Assembly (NCBI GenBank): GCA_052035235.1
Contig: JBPOHT010000019.1
Coordinates: forward strand, 109,888 to 173,887
DNA length: 64,000 bases
Source of the DNA: Solimonas_A sp052035235
GTDB lineage: Bacteria > Pseudomonadota > Gammaproteobacteria > Nevskiales > Nevskiaceae
Reading direction: 5' to 3'
In this document: positions 1-8,679 of the stretch, piece after piece
How positions within the stretch are numbered: the first letter of the stretch is position 1
How the letters are laid out: the number at the start of each line of letters is the position of its first letter
The notes under the pieces: generated by a model
Database searches by the model: none
What the model saw: only the letters and a program-made list of their open reading frames with translations
Told to the model about the DNA's origin: nothing
Translations under genes and position numbers: made by a program

Positions 1-392
1 AGGGGATAGTCCGGGGTGGGCACCAGCAGCTCGTCGCCGTTATCGAGCAGGGCGGTGGTCGCCATGGTGATCAGGTCGGAGGCACCGTTGCCCAGGTAGA
101 CATCTTCCAGCGTGACGCCCTGGACGCCCTGGGTCTGGGAGTAGTGCATGACCGCTTTGCGGGCGGCGAAGATGCCCTTGCTGTCCGAGTAACCGGCCGA
201 GTTGGGCAGGTTGCGGATCATGTCCTGCTGGACTTCTTCGGGCGCGTCGAAGCCGAACACGGCGAGGTTGCCGATGTTGAGCTTGATCAGCTTCTGGCCT
301 TCATCCTCCATCTGCCGGGCCCGATCCATGATGGGGCCGCGGATGTCATAGAGGACGTGAGCCAGCTTGCTCGACTTTTTGATGGCTTTCAT
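1..392 (-). CDS. alaA: Alanine-synthesising aminotransferase AlaA, N-terminal part (runs off window)
   Basis: PLP-dependent class I/II aminotransferase that makes alanine from pyruvate with glutamate in the cytosol. The visible 130 codons read MKAIKKSSKLAHVLYDIRGP, then a segment like the AlaA signature LNIGN.. FGFDAP, then IRNLP.. GYSDSKG and LGNGASDLI; these match the N-terminal region of E. coli AlaA in order and spacing. The Schiff-base lysine lies outside the window. Where most members read NPAPFGFDAP, this protein reads NLAVFGFDAP. No clear Shine-Dalgarno precedes the ATG at 392. It is transcribed away from the RlmN-like gene. Family assignment is firm; calling it AlaA rather than another aspartate-family transaminase rests on the N-terminus only. 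Confidence 0.82.
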   Translation of the reverse strand, partial: MKAIKKSSKLAHVLYDIRGPIMDRARQMEDEGQKLIKLNIGNLAVFGFDAPEEVQQDMIRNLPNSAGYSDSKGIFAARKAVMHYSQTQGVQGVTLEDVYLGNGASDLITMATTALLDNGDELLVPTPDYP

Positions 393-693
393 GGCGACAG
401 GGTCTGCGAAAGGCGCTGATCATAAGGCAGAAAAGCCCGGACATCTCGCCCGCTGGGGGCTCTTGGCGCTGCCAGTCGGCCGGCGCAGGCCCCGGAGGGC
501 ACTTCAGGGCCGGTTACAGCCCCATCCCGGGGCTGCCGGCGCCCTCGCCGGCCAGGCCGAGCCAGACGGGATGGGCCTGGGGGCGCCCCGGAGGGGCCTG
601 ACTGGGCGACATGGTGATTCCACCGGGACGTGATTCCGTAGAATAGCGGGCTGTTTTTCCACGTGGACCGCGGGCGGACTGGGGGCGGTAGCA
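393..693. other. Divergent intergenic region without a gene
   Basis: About 300 bases between the divergent alaA and RlmN-like genes. I see no convincing coding frame. A TAGAAT hexamer near 640-645 could be a -10 box for the rightward gene, with no good -35. The middle holds GC-rich imperfect inverted repeats (around 480-600) that could be a degenerate repeat element, but I cannot match them to the hairpin families elsewhere in the window. Confidence 0.4.
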
Positions 694-1725
694 ATGCACA
701 TCGCACAGATTCGCCAGCGGCTGCGTGAGGCGGGCGCGGCGCCGATCCACGAGCAGCGCCTGCTGCGCCACTGGACGCAGGGGGCGGCACAGGCCGGCAA
801 GCGCAAGCTCGACGATTTCCTGCCGCGGACGGTCCACGAGGCGCTGCCGGCGCTGGAGGCGGACCTGGCGGGCCTGGTAGCGCTGCGATCGGTCCACCCC
901 AGCGAGGATGGCTCGGAGCGGCTGCTGCTGGGTCTGCGGGACGGCCAGACCATCGAAAGCGTGTTGCTGCCCCGGGAGGGGCTGTGTGTGTCGTCCCAGG
1001 TTGGTTGTGCGGTGGGCTGCGTGTTCTGCATGACGGGCCGGACGGGACTGGTCCGCCAGATCGGCAGCGCGGAGATCGTGGCGCAGGTGGTGCTCGCGCG
1101 CCAGCGCCGGCCGGTGAACAAGGTGGTGTTCATGGGCATGGGCGAGCCGGCGCATAACCTCGACGCGGTGCTGGAGGCGATCGAGCTGCTCGGCAGCAGT
1201 GGTGCCATCGGCCACAAGAAGCTGGTGTTCTCCACGGTGGGGGACCTGCGGGTGTTCGAGCGCCTGCCCCTGGGGCCGGTGAAGCCGGCGCTGGCGCTGT
1301 CGCTGCACACCACGGACGCGGCCCTGCGCGAGCGGCTGCTGCCGCGCGCGCCGCGCATTGCGCCGGATGAGCTGGTGGCGCTGGGCGAGGACTATGCGCG
1401 CCGCACCGGGTATCCGATCCAGTATCAGTGGACCTTGATGGACGGGATCAACGATGGCCCGGACGAGCTCGACGGCATCGTGCGGCTGCTCAAGGGCCGG
1501 TATGCCGTGCTCAACCTGATCCCCTACAACGCGGTGGACGATCTGCCCTTCCGGCGCCCGAGTTGGGAGCGTGCACGCGCGATTGCCGGCGACCTGCATC
1601 AGCGGGGCGTGCTGACGAAGCTGCGCCAGTCGGCCGGGCAGGATATCGAGGGTGGCTGCGGGCAGTTGCGCGCGCGGGCGGCGCGCATCAAGGCGCCGGC
1701 CGTTCTGCCCTCACTTCAGCAGTAG
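694..1725 (+). CDS. RlmN/Cfr-family radical SAM RNA methyltransferase
   Basis: Radical SAM enzyme of the RlmN/Cfr family, which methylate C2 or C8 of an adenine in RNA (A2503 of 23S rRNA, and tRNA for RlmN). The 343-residue protein has the CX3CX2C iron-sulfur motif at C105/C109/C112, the upstream catalytic-type cysteine in LCVSSQVGC (C98), the GMGEP motif near 148-152, and the C-terminal cysteine in DIEGGCGQL (C322) that carries the transient methyl adduct in RlmN. It is somewhat shorter than E. coli RlmN. Gammaproteobacteria often carry a second RlmN-like protein beside the canonical one, so this may be a paralogue; the RNA target is not predictable here. Confidence 0.85.
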   Translation: MHIAQIRQRLREAGAAPIHEQRLLRHWTQGAAQAGKRKLDDFLPRTVHEALPALEADLAGLVALRSVHPSEDGSERLLLGLRDGQTIESVLLPREGLCVSSQVGCAVGCVFCMTGRTGLVRQIGSAEIVAQVVLARQRRPVNKVVFMGMGEPAHNLDAVLEAIELLGSSGAIGHKKLVFSTVGDLRVFERLPLGPVKPALALSLHTTDAALRERLLPRAPRIAPDELVALGEDYARRTGYPIQYQWTLMDGINDGPDELDGIVRLLKGRYAVLNLIPYNAVDDLPFRRPSWERARAIAGDLHQRGVLTKLRQSAGQDIEGGCGQLRARAARIKAPAVLPSLQQ

Positions 1726-1752
1726 GCCGGCGCTCAAAGGCGCCGGGGCCTA

Positions 1753-4056
1753 TCAGGCCCGGGCGCTGCCCGGCTCGCGGCAGCGCCGGAAGCGCTGCAG
1801 AAGCGTCTCGTAGGCGGTGTCTTCTACCGGGCCGATGCCGATCCACTCGATGGCCATGGCATCGAGCGGCGTCTCGTCGGACCTGGAGCCCTGGCCCATG
1901 CCCTGCACGAGGCGTTGCAGCTGGTATTCGCGGCGCAGGGCCTGGTCCTCGGCGGGGGTCGGAGTGTCGGTCAGCAGTTCGGCCCGGATGCAGAGCATCT
2001 TCAGGGCCTTTTCATTGGCCGGGAGATCCGCGGAGGTCTCACGGGCGAGGGCCTGCCGTAGGGCGTCCAGCCCGCCCTTGGGCCAACGCGGCACGGAGGC
2101 GATGTGGGCTTCTGCCGCTTCTCTCAAGGCGTCGAGCGGCTGCGTGCCCTGGGCCTGGGCAAGCCGGTAGCTGCGCACGTGGTTGGCGGCGGCGAACAGG
2201 TCAGTCCAGCTACGTTCGGCGTCGCGCGCATGTTGGCGCGCAACGGCTTTCCGGCAGCGATCCAGGCCCTGGTCGAACCGGTTGCGGAGCTCGCGCGTGT
2301 CGGCACGCGGGAACTCGCCGAGCGCCTCGAAGGCGCTGCGCAGTTCGGGCAGGGTTCCGGTGCCGGCCAGCAGCTCGGCTCCTTCGAGCGCGGCGATGCT
2401 CTCGATCTGCTCGCAGAGGGCCAGGGCCTGTGCCTTGTTGTTTTCGAGATCGGCGGTGAAGGCGGCAGCCTCCTGCTGGCGCTTCTGGAAGACGGCGTCG
2501 CAGTGCTGGCGGAATTCGCCCCAGAGGCGCTGGTCGGCTTCACGCGGGACGGGGCCCACGGCCTGCCACTGTTGCTGCAGGCCCTTGATGGCGTCGATGG
2601 CCTTGCGGTTGTCGTCGCTCGCCTGCAGTTGCCGGGCGCGCTCGATCAGGGCTTCCTTCTGCTTGAGGTTGCGGGCGTGCTCGGCATCCACCCGACCCTG
2701 CAGGCTCGCGGTAAGGGTGTCGAAGCCCTTTTGCTGTGCCTTGCCAGCCTGGCGGTCCACGGGCGAGCAGCCGCGCCACGCTTCCTTGGTCTCGCGCAGG
2801 GTCTTGATGACGTCTCGCCAGTCGGGCCGCTCCCAGTTGTACTCGGCGGCGAATGCCGTGAGCCTGGCGAGCAGGGCGTCACGGCGCTGCAGGTTTTCCG
2901 TGCGGACGAGGGCCTGGGCGGCGAAGTACTCGCTGCAGGGCTGATACGCCTTCTGGGCGGCCTGGTGGAAGCGCTGCCACTCGGCTTCCTGGCTTTCGTC
3001 GGCGCCCTTGCTGAGTGTGCGCCACTCGTCCTGGAGGCCCTTGATGCGGTCGGCGAGGGCCTGCGGATCGAGCGGCACGCCGATCAGCGATTCCATTTCT
3101 TCCATCAGCTCGACGCGCTTGGGCGCCACTGAAAAGCTCTTCCAGTCCTTCAGCTCGGCGATCTGGCTGTCGAGCTGCTGTATCTGGCTGGCCAGGTTGG
3201 CCGGCAGGGGCTGGGCTGCCGCTAGCTTCTCCTCGATGCTGCGCCGCATGCCCGCGGCGCGGGAGGTGTTGCCGTCGCTCAGCGCGGCGCGCGCCTTGCG
3301 GACCAGCTCGGCGATCTGGCGAGACCCCTGCTGCTCGGCGTGCTGCTGCTCGGACAGGGCACGCTTCTGCTCAGACAGCACCCGGGCCTGTTCCGCGGCG
3401 GCGGCGGCGGACTCCTGCGCCTGCTGCTCGCGCAGGCGCCGCGACTCTGCGGCGGCGTCAATGGCAGCCTGCTCACGTGCGGCCTGCTCGGCCAGTTGGC
3501 GGTGGTGCTCGGAAACGGTATGGCGCGAGCGGTCGATCCACTGCTGGACCTTGCCGCCCAGCTCCGGGTCGGCCTGGGCAGCCACCTCGTTCCAGCTGAT
3601 CTCGTACTGCTCCAGCCTGGGGCTGTACAGGGCGTCGTAGGGGCGTTGGCTGTGGCGCTCGAGGGCTGCCGCGGTGTCACGGATCGCGGCCTGCACCTGC
3701 TCGAGCTGGCGGGCCTGCTCGAGCAGGGCATCGCGCTTGGCCGTCAGGATCTTGTAGACGTTGTTGTCCTTGCCGCCGCGGACGTCGCGGATGAGCTGCC
3801 GCAGCACGTCCGGATCCTGGATGGCGCTGGCGGCCGCCTGGCGGATCTTGGTGGAGGACCCGGCAACGACCAGCCGGGCCACGGCCTGGGCGTCTCCGGC
3901 CTCCACGGCTGACTGCAGGGCCTTTCTCTCGGCGTCGTCGGTCAGCGCGCGATCCGCGGCGCTGGTCTTGGGAAGAGCCTTGCTGGCCTGCTGGGACGGC
4001 GCCGGTGCGGGCGCAGGCGATGGCACTTTGCGGAAGAAGCGCGAGAACAGCGACAT
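1753..4056 (-). CDS. DUF349 coiled-coil protein
   Basis: Large cytosolic protein (767 residues from the chosen start) with repeated DUF349 units, recognisable by segments such as LQDEWRTLSKGA, LQQQWQAVGPVPREADQRLWGEF and WRGCSPVDRQAGKAQQKGFDTL. Long heptad-rich Ala/Gln/Glu stretches (roughly residues 170-260) predict coiled coil. The N-terminus is MSLFSRFFRKV followed by a Pro/Ala-rich linker. I chose the ATG at 4056; an ATG 18 bases upstream would add six residues and neither has a clear ribosome site. The molecular function of DUF349 proteins is unknown. It stands alone, convergent with the RlmN-like gene. Confidence 0.85.
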   Translation of the reverse strand: MSLFSRFFRKVPSPAPAPAPSQQASKALPKTSAADRALTDDAERKALQSAVEAGDAQAVARLVVAGSSTKIRQAAASAIQDPDVLRQLIRDVRGGKDNNVYKILTAKRDALLEQARQLEQVQAAIRDTAAALERHSQRPYDALYSPRLEQYEISWNEVAAQADPELGGKVQQWIDRSRHTVSEHHRQLAEQAAREQAAIDAAAESRRLREQQAQESAAAAAEQARVLSEQKRALSEQQHAEQQGSRQIAELVRKARAALSDGNTSRAAGMRRSIEEKLAAAQPLPANLASQIQQLDSQIAELKDWKSFSVAPKRVELMEEMESLIGVPLDPQALADRIKGLQDEWRTLSKGADESQEAEWQRFHQAAQKAYQPCSEYFAAQALVRTENLQRRDALLARLTAFAAEYNWERPDWRDVIKTLRETKEAWRGCSPVDRQAGKAQQKGFDTLTASLQGRVDAEHARNLKQKEALIERARQLQASDDNRKAIDAIKGLQQQWQAVGPVPREADQRLWGEFRQHCDAVFQKRQQEAAAFTADLENNKAQALALCEQIESIAALEGAELLAGTGTLPELRSAFEALGEFPRADTRELRNRFDQGLDRCRKAVARQHARDAERSWTDLFAAANHVRSYRLAQAQGTQPLDALREAAEAHIASVPRWPKGGLDALRQALARETSADLPANEKALKMLCIRAELLTDTPTPAEDQALRREYQLQRLVQGMGQGSRSDETPLDAMAIEWIGIGPVEDTAYETLLQRFRRCREPGSARA

Positions 4057-4144
4057 GGTTGGCATGCACGGCATGGGACGGGTCGCGCATTCTACCCGCG
4101 CGGGCAGGGCTGCATCATTCGCCTGCCCAGGCCCCTCCCCGGAC

Positions 4145-4705
4145 CTACCTTCTTGGCACGTACCGGGTCGCGACCGCGCCGGAAGCGAATTCCTTGCGCC
4201 CTACGGGCTGCAGGTCGAGGTGCTTCGGCAATCCTGCGAACAGGGTCGGGCCGCGGCCTGCGATCCGGGGGTGCACGATGAATTCGTACTCGTCGATCAG
4301 GCCCAGCCCCGCCAGGGCCAATGGCAGCTGTAGTCCGCCCACGTACAAGCCGTTGCCGGGCTCCTGCTTGAGCCGCTGGACGGCCTGCGCGAGATCGCCG
4401 CGCAGGAGTTCGGCGTTCCAGTCGACCCGATCCAGGGTGCTGGACACGACGTATTTCTTCGCGGCGTCGATGGTGGTGGCGAAGGACTCCATCCATTCGG
4501 GCATCCAGTCGGGCCGTATGCCGGTCCGGGCCACGGGAGCCCAGGCCTCTTCCATCATCTGGTAGATGACCCGCCCGAACAGCAGTGCGTCGGCCTGGGC
4601 GATGCCCTGGGTGGCGTGGCGATGCAGTTCTTCGTCCGGGGTGATGCCGAGGTGATCGCAGCAGCCGTCCAGCGTGATGTTGATGGAATAGCGGAGGGGG
4701 CGCAT
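4145..4705 (-). CDS. Dihydrofolate reductase-fold (RibD C-terminal-like) protein
   Basis: A 186-residue member of the RibD C-terminal/dihydrofolate reductase-like superfamily. These proteins bind NADPH in a DHFR fold; most stand-alone members are uncharacterised. Visible family marks are the opening YSINITLDGCCDH, ADALLFGRVIYQMM, KYVVSSTL, LYVGGLQLPLALAGLGLIDEYEFIVHP and the closing GRGPTLFAGL. The start at 4705 is preceded by GCAGGAG six bases away, which decides it over an upstream in-frame ATG at 4750. It is a single gene. Confidence 0.85.
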   Translation of the reverse strand: MRPLRYSINITLDGCCDHLGITPDEELHRHATQGIAQADALLFGRVIYQMMEEAWAPVARTGIRPDWMPEWMESFATTIDAAKKYVVSSTLDRVDWNAELLRGDLAQAVQRLKQEPGNGLYVGGLQLPLALAGLGLIDEYEFIVHPRIAGRGPTLFAGLPKHLDLQPVGRKEFASGAVATRYVPRR

Positions 4706-4834
4706 GCGGGCTCCTGCGGAAGGACGGCGGTGGATGAGGCGGCACAGCAAATCTGGGCTGCACGGGGAACGCCGTCAAGCCTGGCGCGATCCGGATTATG
4801 ATCCGGGGTCACAGACGTGAATCCGGATCGGGGC

Positions 4835-4924
4835 ATGAGCCGCCAGAAGCAGATCGACGAGGTTGGCGGGTGGGTGATGGTGGTGGCGCAGCTGGCGCTG
4901 GCCGGGGCCCTGCGCGCGCGTTGA
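4835..4924 (+). CDS. Possible 29-residue small protein upstream of the Xni-like gene
   Basis: An ATG-to-TGA frame of 29 codons (MSRQKQIDEVGGWVMVVAQL...) ends nine bases before the nuclease ATG. It has a charged start, a hydrophobic middle and a short basic tail. A weak GGATCGGGG lies in the ribosome-site position. Two copies of the 8-bp palindrome ATCCGGAT flank the region just upstream (near 4788 and 4821). Coding status is unproven; it may simply be leader sequence. Confidence 0.2.
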   Translation: MSRQKQIDEVGGWVMVVAQLALAGALRAR

Positions 4925-4933
4925 TATCCCGCC

Positions 4934-5731
4934 ATGTCAGACGATACCGAACACCTGCTGGTCATCGACGGAAATAATCTGGTCCGCCGGATTCATGCGG
5001 CGATCAAGGAGGAGGATCCGGCGACGCATATGGCGGAAACGCTGCGGTCCTGCCGCAGCTCGTTCCGCAGGGCGCGACAGAACCACCCGCATACACATGC
5101 GCTCGCGGTCTTCGATGCGGGCGGACAGACCTGGAGACACCGGCTCTATCCGCGTTACAAGGCGGACCGCGGTCCCTCGCCCGTGGGACTGGACGAGCTG
5201 ATGAAATCCTTGCGCGCGGAGCTGGAGGGCCAGGGCCTGCGCACGCTGAGCGTTCCCGATATCGAGGCAGACGATGCGATCGCGGTGCTGGCGATGCGCT
5301 GGCAACAGCGGAATCGCGGGAACATGACCATCCTGTCCACCGACAAGGATCTCTGCGCCTTGCTGAGCCCGTCGGTGTCGGTGCATGACCATTTCGGCAA
5401 TGTCAGCCGCGATGCGGCCTGGGTGCTGGCCAAGTTCGGTATCGAGCCGGGCCTGATCCAGGATTACCTGGCCCTCGTCGGCGACAAGACGGACAACATT
5501 CCGGGCGTTGAAGGCATCGGCCCGGTGAAGGCGGTGCAGCTGCTGAAGGAGTTCAAGTCCCTGCAGGGGATTCTTGAAAGCCGATCGCTGCAGAAAGTGG
5601 CGAAGCAGGTGGTGCGGAATCGGGAGATGGCGCTGCTGTCGCAGGCGCTGGTCGGCTTCAAGACCGATGTGTCCATCGGCGTGTCATGGGCCGACATGCG
5701 TGTCGGCGGGGCTGCCCCCGCAGGCCCTTGA
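4934..5731 (+). CDS. xni: 5'-3' exonuclease / flap endonuclease, Xni-like
   Basis: FEN-type nuclease of 265 residues, equivalent to the N-terminal exonuclease domain of DNA polymerase I and to E. coli Xni (ExoIX). It acts on 5' flaps and branched DNA in the cytosol. Metal-binding acidic motifs are seen in LLVIDGNNLVRR at the N-terminus, in DIEADDAIAVLA near 110-121, and in STDKDLCALL. The helix-3-turn-helix DNA-binding segment is GDKTDNIPGVEGIGPVKAVQLL. No polymerase domain follows, so it is a free-standing nuclease. The E. coli symbol is used by similarity of architecture. Confidence 0.8.
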   Translation: MSDDTEHLLVIDGNNLVRRIHAAIKEEDPATHMAETLRSCRSSFRRARQNHPHTHALAVFDAGGQTWRHRLYPRYKADRGPSPVGLDELMKSLRAELEGQGLRTLSVPDIEADDAIAVLAMRWQQRNRGNMTILSTDKDLCALLSPSVSVHDHFGNVSRDAAWVLAKFGIEPGLIQDYLALVGDKTDNIPGVEGIGPVKAVQLLKEFKSLQGILESRSLQKVAKQVVRNREMALLSQALVGFKTDVSIGVSWADMRVGGAAPAGP

Positions 5732-5741
5732 TAGGTGCCAG

Positions 5742-5768
5742 CCTTATCCACAGTGGCTGTGGATAAGG
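5742..5768. repeat. Perfect palindrome made of two inverted DnaA boxes
   Basis: Two 12-base arms, CCTTATCCACAG and CTGTGGATAAGG, flank a TGG centre, ten bases after the nuclease stop codon. Each arm contains TTATCCACA, the consensus high-affinity DnaA box, in opposite orientation. There is no run of T on either strand, so an intrinsic terminator is not well supported. It could be a DnaA binding site or a transcript-end hairpin; GTTGATAAG follows directly as a weaker half-match. Confidence 0.6.
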
Positions 5769-5909
5769 CCGTTGATAAGCTGCCGCTAAATGCGCCCTGC
5801 CCCCTGCTCTGAGCGGTTTGGACAACAAATCAGCAAGAGTGCCGGATACGGTCAGGCGCTGTACTGAATCAGAATCCAGGCCTTGCCGTTCGCCCGTTCC
5901 GACGCTCTC

Positions 5910-7640
5910 CTAGTCTTCGATGAAGACCTTGTCCAGGTGCCACTCCACGGCCGGCAGCGGCAGTGCACCGGCGTCCAGGATCGCGGCGTGGAAGTCGCGG
6001 TAATCGAAACGGTCCTTCATCCTCGCGCGTACCTTGTCGCGCATCCGCAGCAGGTCTTCATCGCCAAGCTTGTAGGCGAGCGATTGCGCGGGAATGCCGC
6101 AGGAGTAGCGCAGGGTGTCGGACTCGATCTCGGCGTCGGCACAGAGGGTGTGCTCGCGCAGGTAATCCTTGGCCTGCACCCAGCTCCAGCCGAGAGCGTT
6201 CATGCCGGTGTCCACCACCAGGCGACAGGTGAGGAAGGCGTCCATGCAGAGACGGCCGTAGCGGTCGAAGGGATCGTCGTAGAGACCCATTTCGCCGGTC
6301 AGCGTGGCGGAGTATTCAGCCCAGGCTTCGTTGAAGGCATTCACCGAGGCGTTGCGCCGCAGCGGTGACAGCGCCGGGTTGTCGCGCTGCAGGGTCAGGT
6401 GCAGGTGGTGGCCCGGCACGAGCTCGTGGAATACCAGCGAAGCGGCGGCGATGACGGCGAGGCTGTCGAGCTTGCCGCCGTTGTAGTGGTAGAGGCCACG
6501 AGGTTCGTCGGGGACCGGCGGATGGTAGAAGCCCCAGGTCATGCTGCCTTCGAGCGCGGGGTCGAGGCGGACCAGGTCGTAGGCGTAGGCCGAACGCTGG
6601 TGGAAGAACTCCTCGAAGCGGCGCTCGATGCCGTCCTTGTGGCGGCGCATGCGTTCGCCGATGTCGTCGGCGGAGGTGGCGACCGCGCCGGGCTGCTGGC
6701 GCAGATACGCCGCGAAGTCGGAGGACGTGCCGGTGAAGCCGATCCGCTCGCGCAGGATGGCCATCTCGGCCTGGATGCGGGCCATGCGTGCATGCCCGGC
6801 GGCGTGCACCTGCTCCGCGCTGAGATCGCGCGTGGTGTGCTGGCGCAGCAGCCAGGCATACGCTTCCTTGCCTCCCGGGAATTTGTCCAGGCCCACGTCG
6901 TCGGGAGCGAGTCGCTCATAGTCGGCGTCGAGCTGCGCGATCAGTGCATCGAAGGCCGGCAGCACCTGCTGCTCGACACGCCGGGTGATCTCTGCGACGA
7001 GTGCGCCGGCGTCCTTCAGCGCAACAAGGCGGCAGGCGTCGACGGGGTATGCGGCCTGGGCGGTGGCCCTGAGCCGGCTCAGCAGGGTGCGCACCGCGGG
7101 CAACTGCGGCTTGTGTATGCGGATGCCGCGCTGCGCCTGGCCGGCGGTGCGCTGGTGGATCTGCTGCAGCATCCGCGCGATGTCCGCCAGCAGTACCAGG
7201 TAGCGCTCGCCGTCTCCGTCCTTCTCGAAGACGAAGGATGCGACCGTGGGATTGATGGAGCTGAACAGGTAGCCGCCGGTATAGGCGGTCTGCGCGAAGG
7301 GACCGTAGAACAGCGAGCCGGTGGGATCGATGGCCACCCAGTAGTGCTCGGCTTCGCGGCTCCAGCTGCCGGCGTAGTAGCGCAGCAGCTTGGCTGTCAG
7401 TGCCCAGTCGTGGGGCAGCTCGTCGTCATCTACGGTTTCCAGCAGCGCGAGAATTTTCGCGCCCATGTCGGCACGGCGCAGGGCGCCTTCGAAGCTGAGG
7501 TCCGGGAGCTTGCCGTCGAGCGGGGCTCCCCGCTCGCGCTGCGGGAAGAAGTCGCTGCCGATGTGGCCCCAGGCGAGGTCCTGCGCCTGGCTGACCGCGC
7601 TCAGGGCCTGCTCCGGCGGTGTGATGCGATAGCGTGCCAT
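5910..7640 (-). CDS. DUF885 family metallohydrolase
   Basis: A 576-residue protein of the DUF885 family, likely a zinc-dependent carboxypeptidase-like hydrolase. The zinc motif HELVPGHH is at 405-412 and the downstream glutamate motif EAWAEY at 438-443. The C-terminal region carries the family segment LRYSCGIPAQSLAYKLG. There is no signal peptide, so it should be cytosolic. It is the last gene of a leftward run after the S9 peptidase, a small protein and the M19 dipeptidase, eight bases downstream of the dipeptidase. The context indicates intracellular breakdown of an imported peptide-like compound; the actual substrate is unknown. Confidence 0.87.
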   Translation of the reverse strand: MARYRITPPEQALSAVSQAQDLAWGHIGSDFFPQRERGAPLDGKLPDLSFEGALRRADMGAKILALLETVDDDELPHDWALTAKLLRYYAGSWSREAEHYWVAIDPTGSLFYGPFAQTAYTGGYLFSSINPTVASFVFEKDGDGERYLVLLADIARMLQQIHQRTAGQAQRGIRIHKPQLPAVRTLLSRLRATAQAAYPVDACRLVALKDAGALVAEITRRVEQQVLPAFDALIAQLDADYERLAPDDVGLDKFPGGKEAYAWLLRQHTTRDLSAEQVHAAGHARMARIQAEMAILRERIGFTGTSSDFAAYLRQQPGAVATSADDIGERMRRHKDGIERRFEEFFHQRSAYAYDLVRLDPALEGSMTWGFYHPPVPDEPRGLYHYNGGKLDSLAVIAAASLVFHELVPGHHLHLTLQRDNPALSPLRRNASVNAFNEAWAEYSATLTGEMGLYDDPFDRYGRLCMDAFLTCRLVVDTGMNALGWSWVQAKDYLREHTLCADAEIESDTLRYSCGIPAQSLAYKLGDEDLLRMRDKVRARMKDRFDYRDFHAAILDAGALPLPAVEWHLDKVFIED

Positions 7641-7648
7641 GGTTTTGA

Positions 7649-8638
7649 TTATTTCCAGACCGCGCGGGCGACGCGCAGGTTGTTGGCGCCGAGGAAACCT
7701 TGCAGGTCGGAATCGCTCCAGCCGCTGGCCAGCAGGGCGTCGGCGATGACGGGGATACGCTCCGGCTCGACCATGCGGATACCGGCGCCGTAGCCGAGCG
7801 CCGGCGGGAAGATCTGCGGATTTCCGGTGACGAAGTCGTCCAGCTCCTGGCGGTCGAAGACGTAGTCCAGGCCGATACCGACGTGCTGTGGGCCGACCAG
7901 GTCGGCGACGTAGCGCACGTGGCGCAGGTAGGTCTCGGTGGAGTTGTCGTTGTGGCCGAGAAACAGGCCGATGCCGTTGATGTTGATCACGCCGCCGCTG
8001 GCGGCGCAGGCGCGGATCAGGTCATCGGTGATGTTGCGCGGGTGATCGTGGACGGCCCGCGGATTGGAGTGCGAGAAGATCACCGGTTGCTGGATGTAGT
8101 CGATGGCCTCGCGCGCGGTGCGGGCTCCGGTGTGGGTGCAGCACAGCACCATGCCGCAGTCCTTCATGGCGTCGATCACGCGCCGGCCCTGTGCGGTGAG
8201 GCCGATGTCCTCGTCCTGGCAACCGCCGGCCAGCTTGTTGTTCTGGTTGTAGGCCAGCAGCATCCAGCGCACACCCAGTGCGTAAAGCTGTGGCACCAGC
8301 GAGGGATCGTCCTGCACCGGGATGCCGCCTTCCATGTCGAAGAACACCGCCAGCTTGCCCTCGCGATGGGCGCGCTCGATATCGCCGACCCCGGCGCCGA
8401 CGATGTAGTGCTGCGGCCGCTCAGACAGCCAGCCGCGGATGGAGGCCAGCATCTCGAACGGGCGCAGGATGGCGTCGCAATCGCAGCTGACGTTGAGGAT
8501 CACCACCGTGGCGCCCGCGGCGCGGTGGCGCTGCAGTTGCGGGAGGAAGCCCCTGTCGTCGGGCCGCAGCGGCATGCAGGCGTGGTTGTCCCACACCAGG
8601 CGGCGGTCGGTCAGCGGCTGTGCTTGAGGGTGGCCCAT
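7649..8638 (-). CDS. Membrane dipeptidase family (M19) peptidase
   Basis: M19/renal-dipeptidase family TIM-barrel metallopeptidase, 329 residues, acting on dipeptides including those with D- or dehydro-residues in known members. Family marks include LAYNQNNKLAGGC, CTHTGARTA, the VIFSHSNPRAV metal-ligand segment and HVGIGLDYVFD. The first metal motif reads WDNHACMP, so the usual H-x-D pair is H-A-C here, as in a subfamily with DNHxCMP. No export signal is present, unlike the periplasmic or membrane-anchored relatives. AAGGAC precedes the ATG. It lies between the SCP2-like gene and the DUF885 gene and probably shares their transcript. Confidence 0.88.
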   Translation of the reverse strand: MGHPQAQPLTDRRLVWDNHACMPLRPDDRGFLPQLQRHRAAGATVVILNVSCDCDAILRPFEMLASIRGWLSERPQHYIVGAGVGDIERAHREGKLAVFFDMEGGIPVQDDPSLVPQLYALGVRWMLLAYNQNNKLAGGCQDEDIGLTAQGRRVIDAMKDCGMVLCCTHTGARTAREAIDYIQQPVIFSHSNPRAVHDHPRNITDDLIRACAASGGVININGIGLFLGHNDNSTETYLRHVRYVADLVGPQHVGIGLDYVFDRQELDDFVTGNPQIFPPALGYGAGIRMVEPERIPVIADALLASGWSDSDLQGFLGANNLRVARAVWK

Positions 8639-8679
8639 GATGTCCTTGCGGGAGTCGGAGGGAAGCTGACCGGCGAGGG

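Noticed and set aside
6399..7793. Rightward 464-codon frame
   Set aside because: Antisense to the DUF885 gene, whose HELVPGHH motif shows the coding strand.
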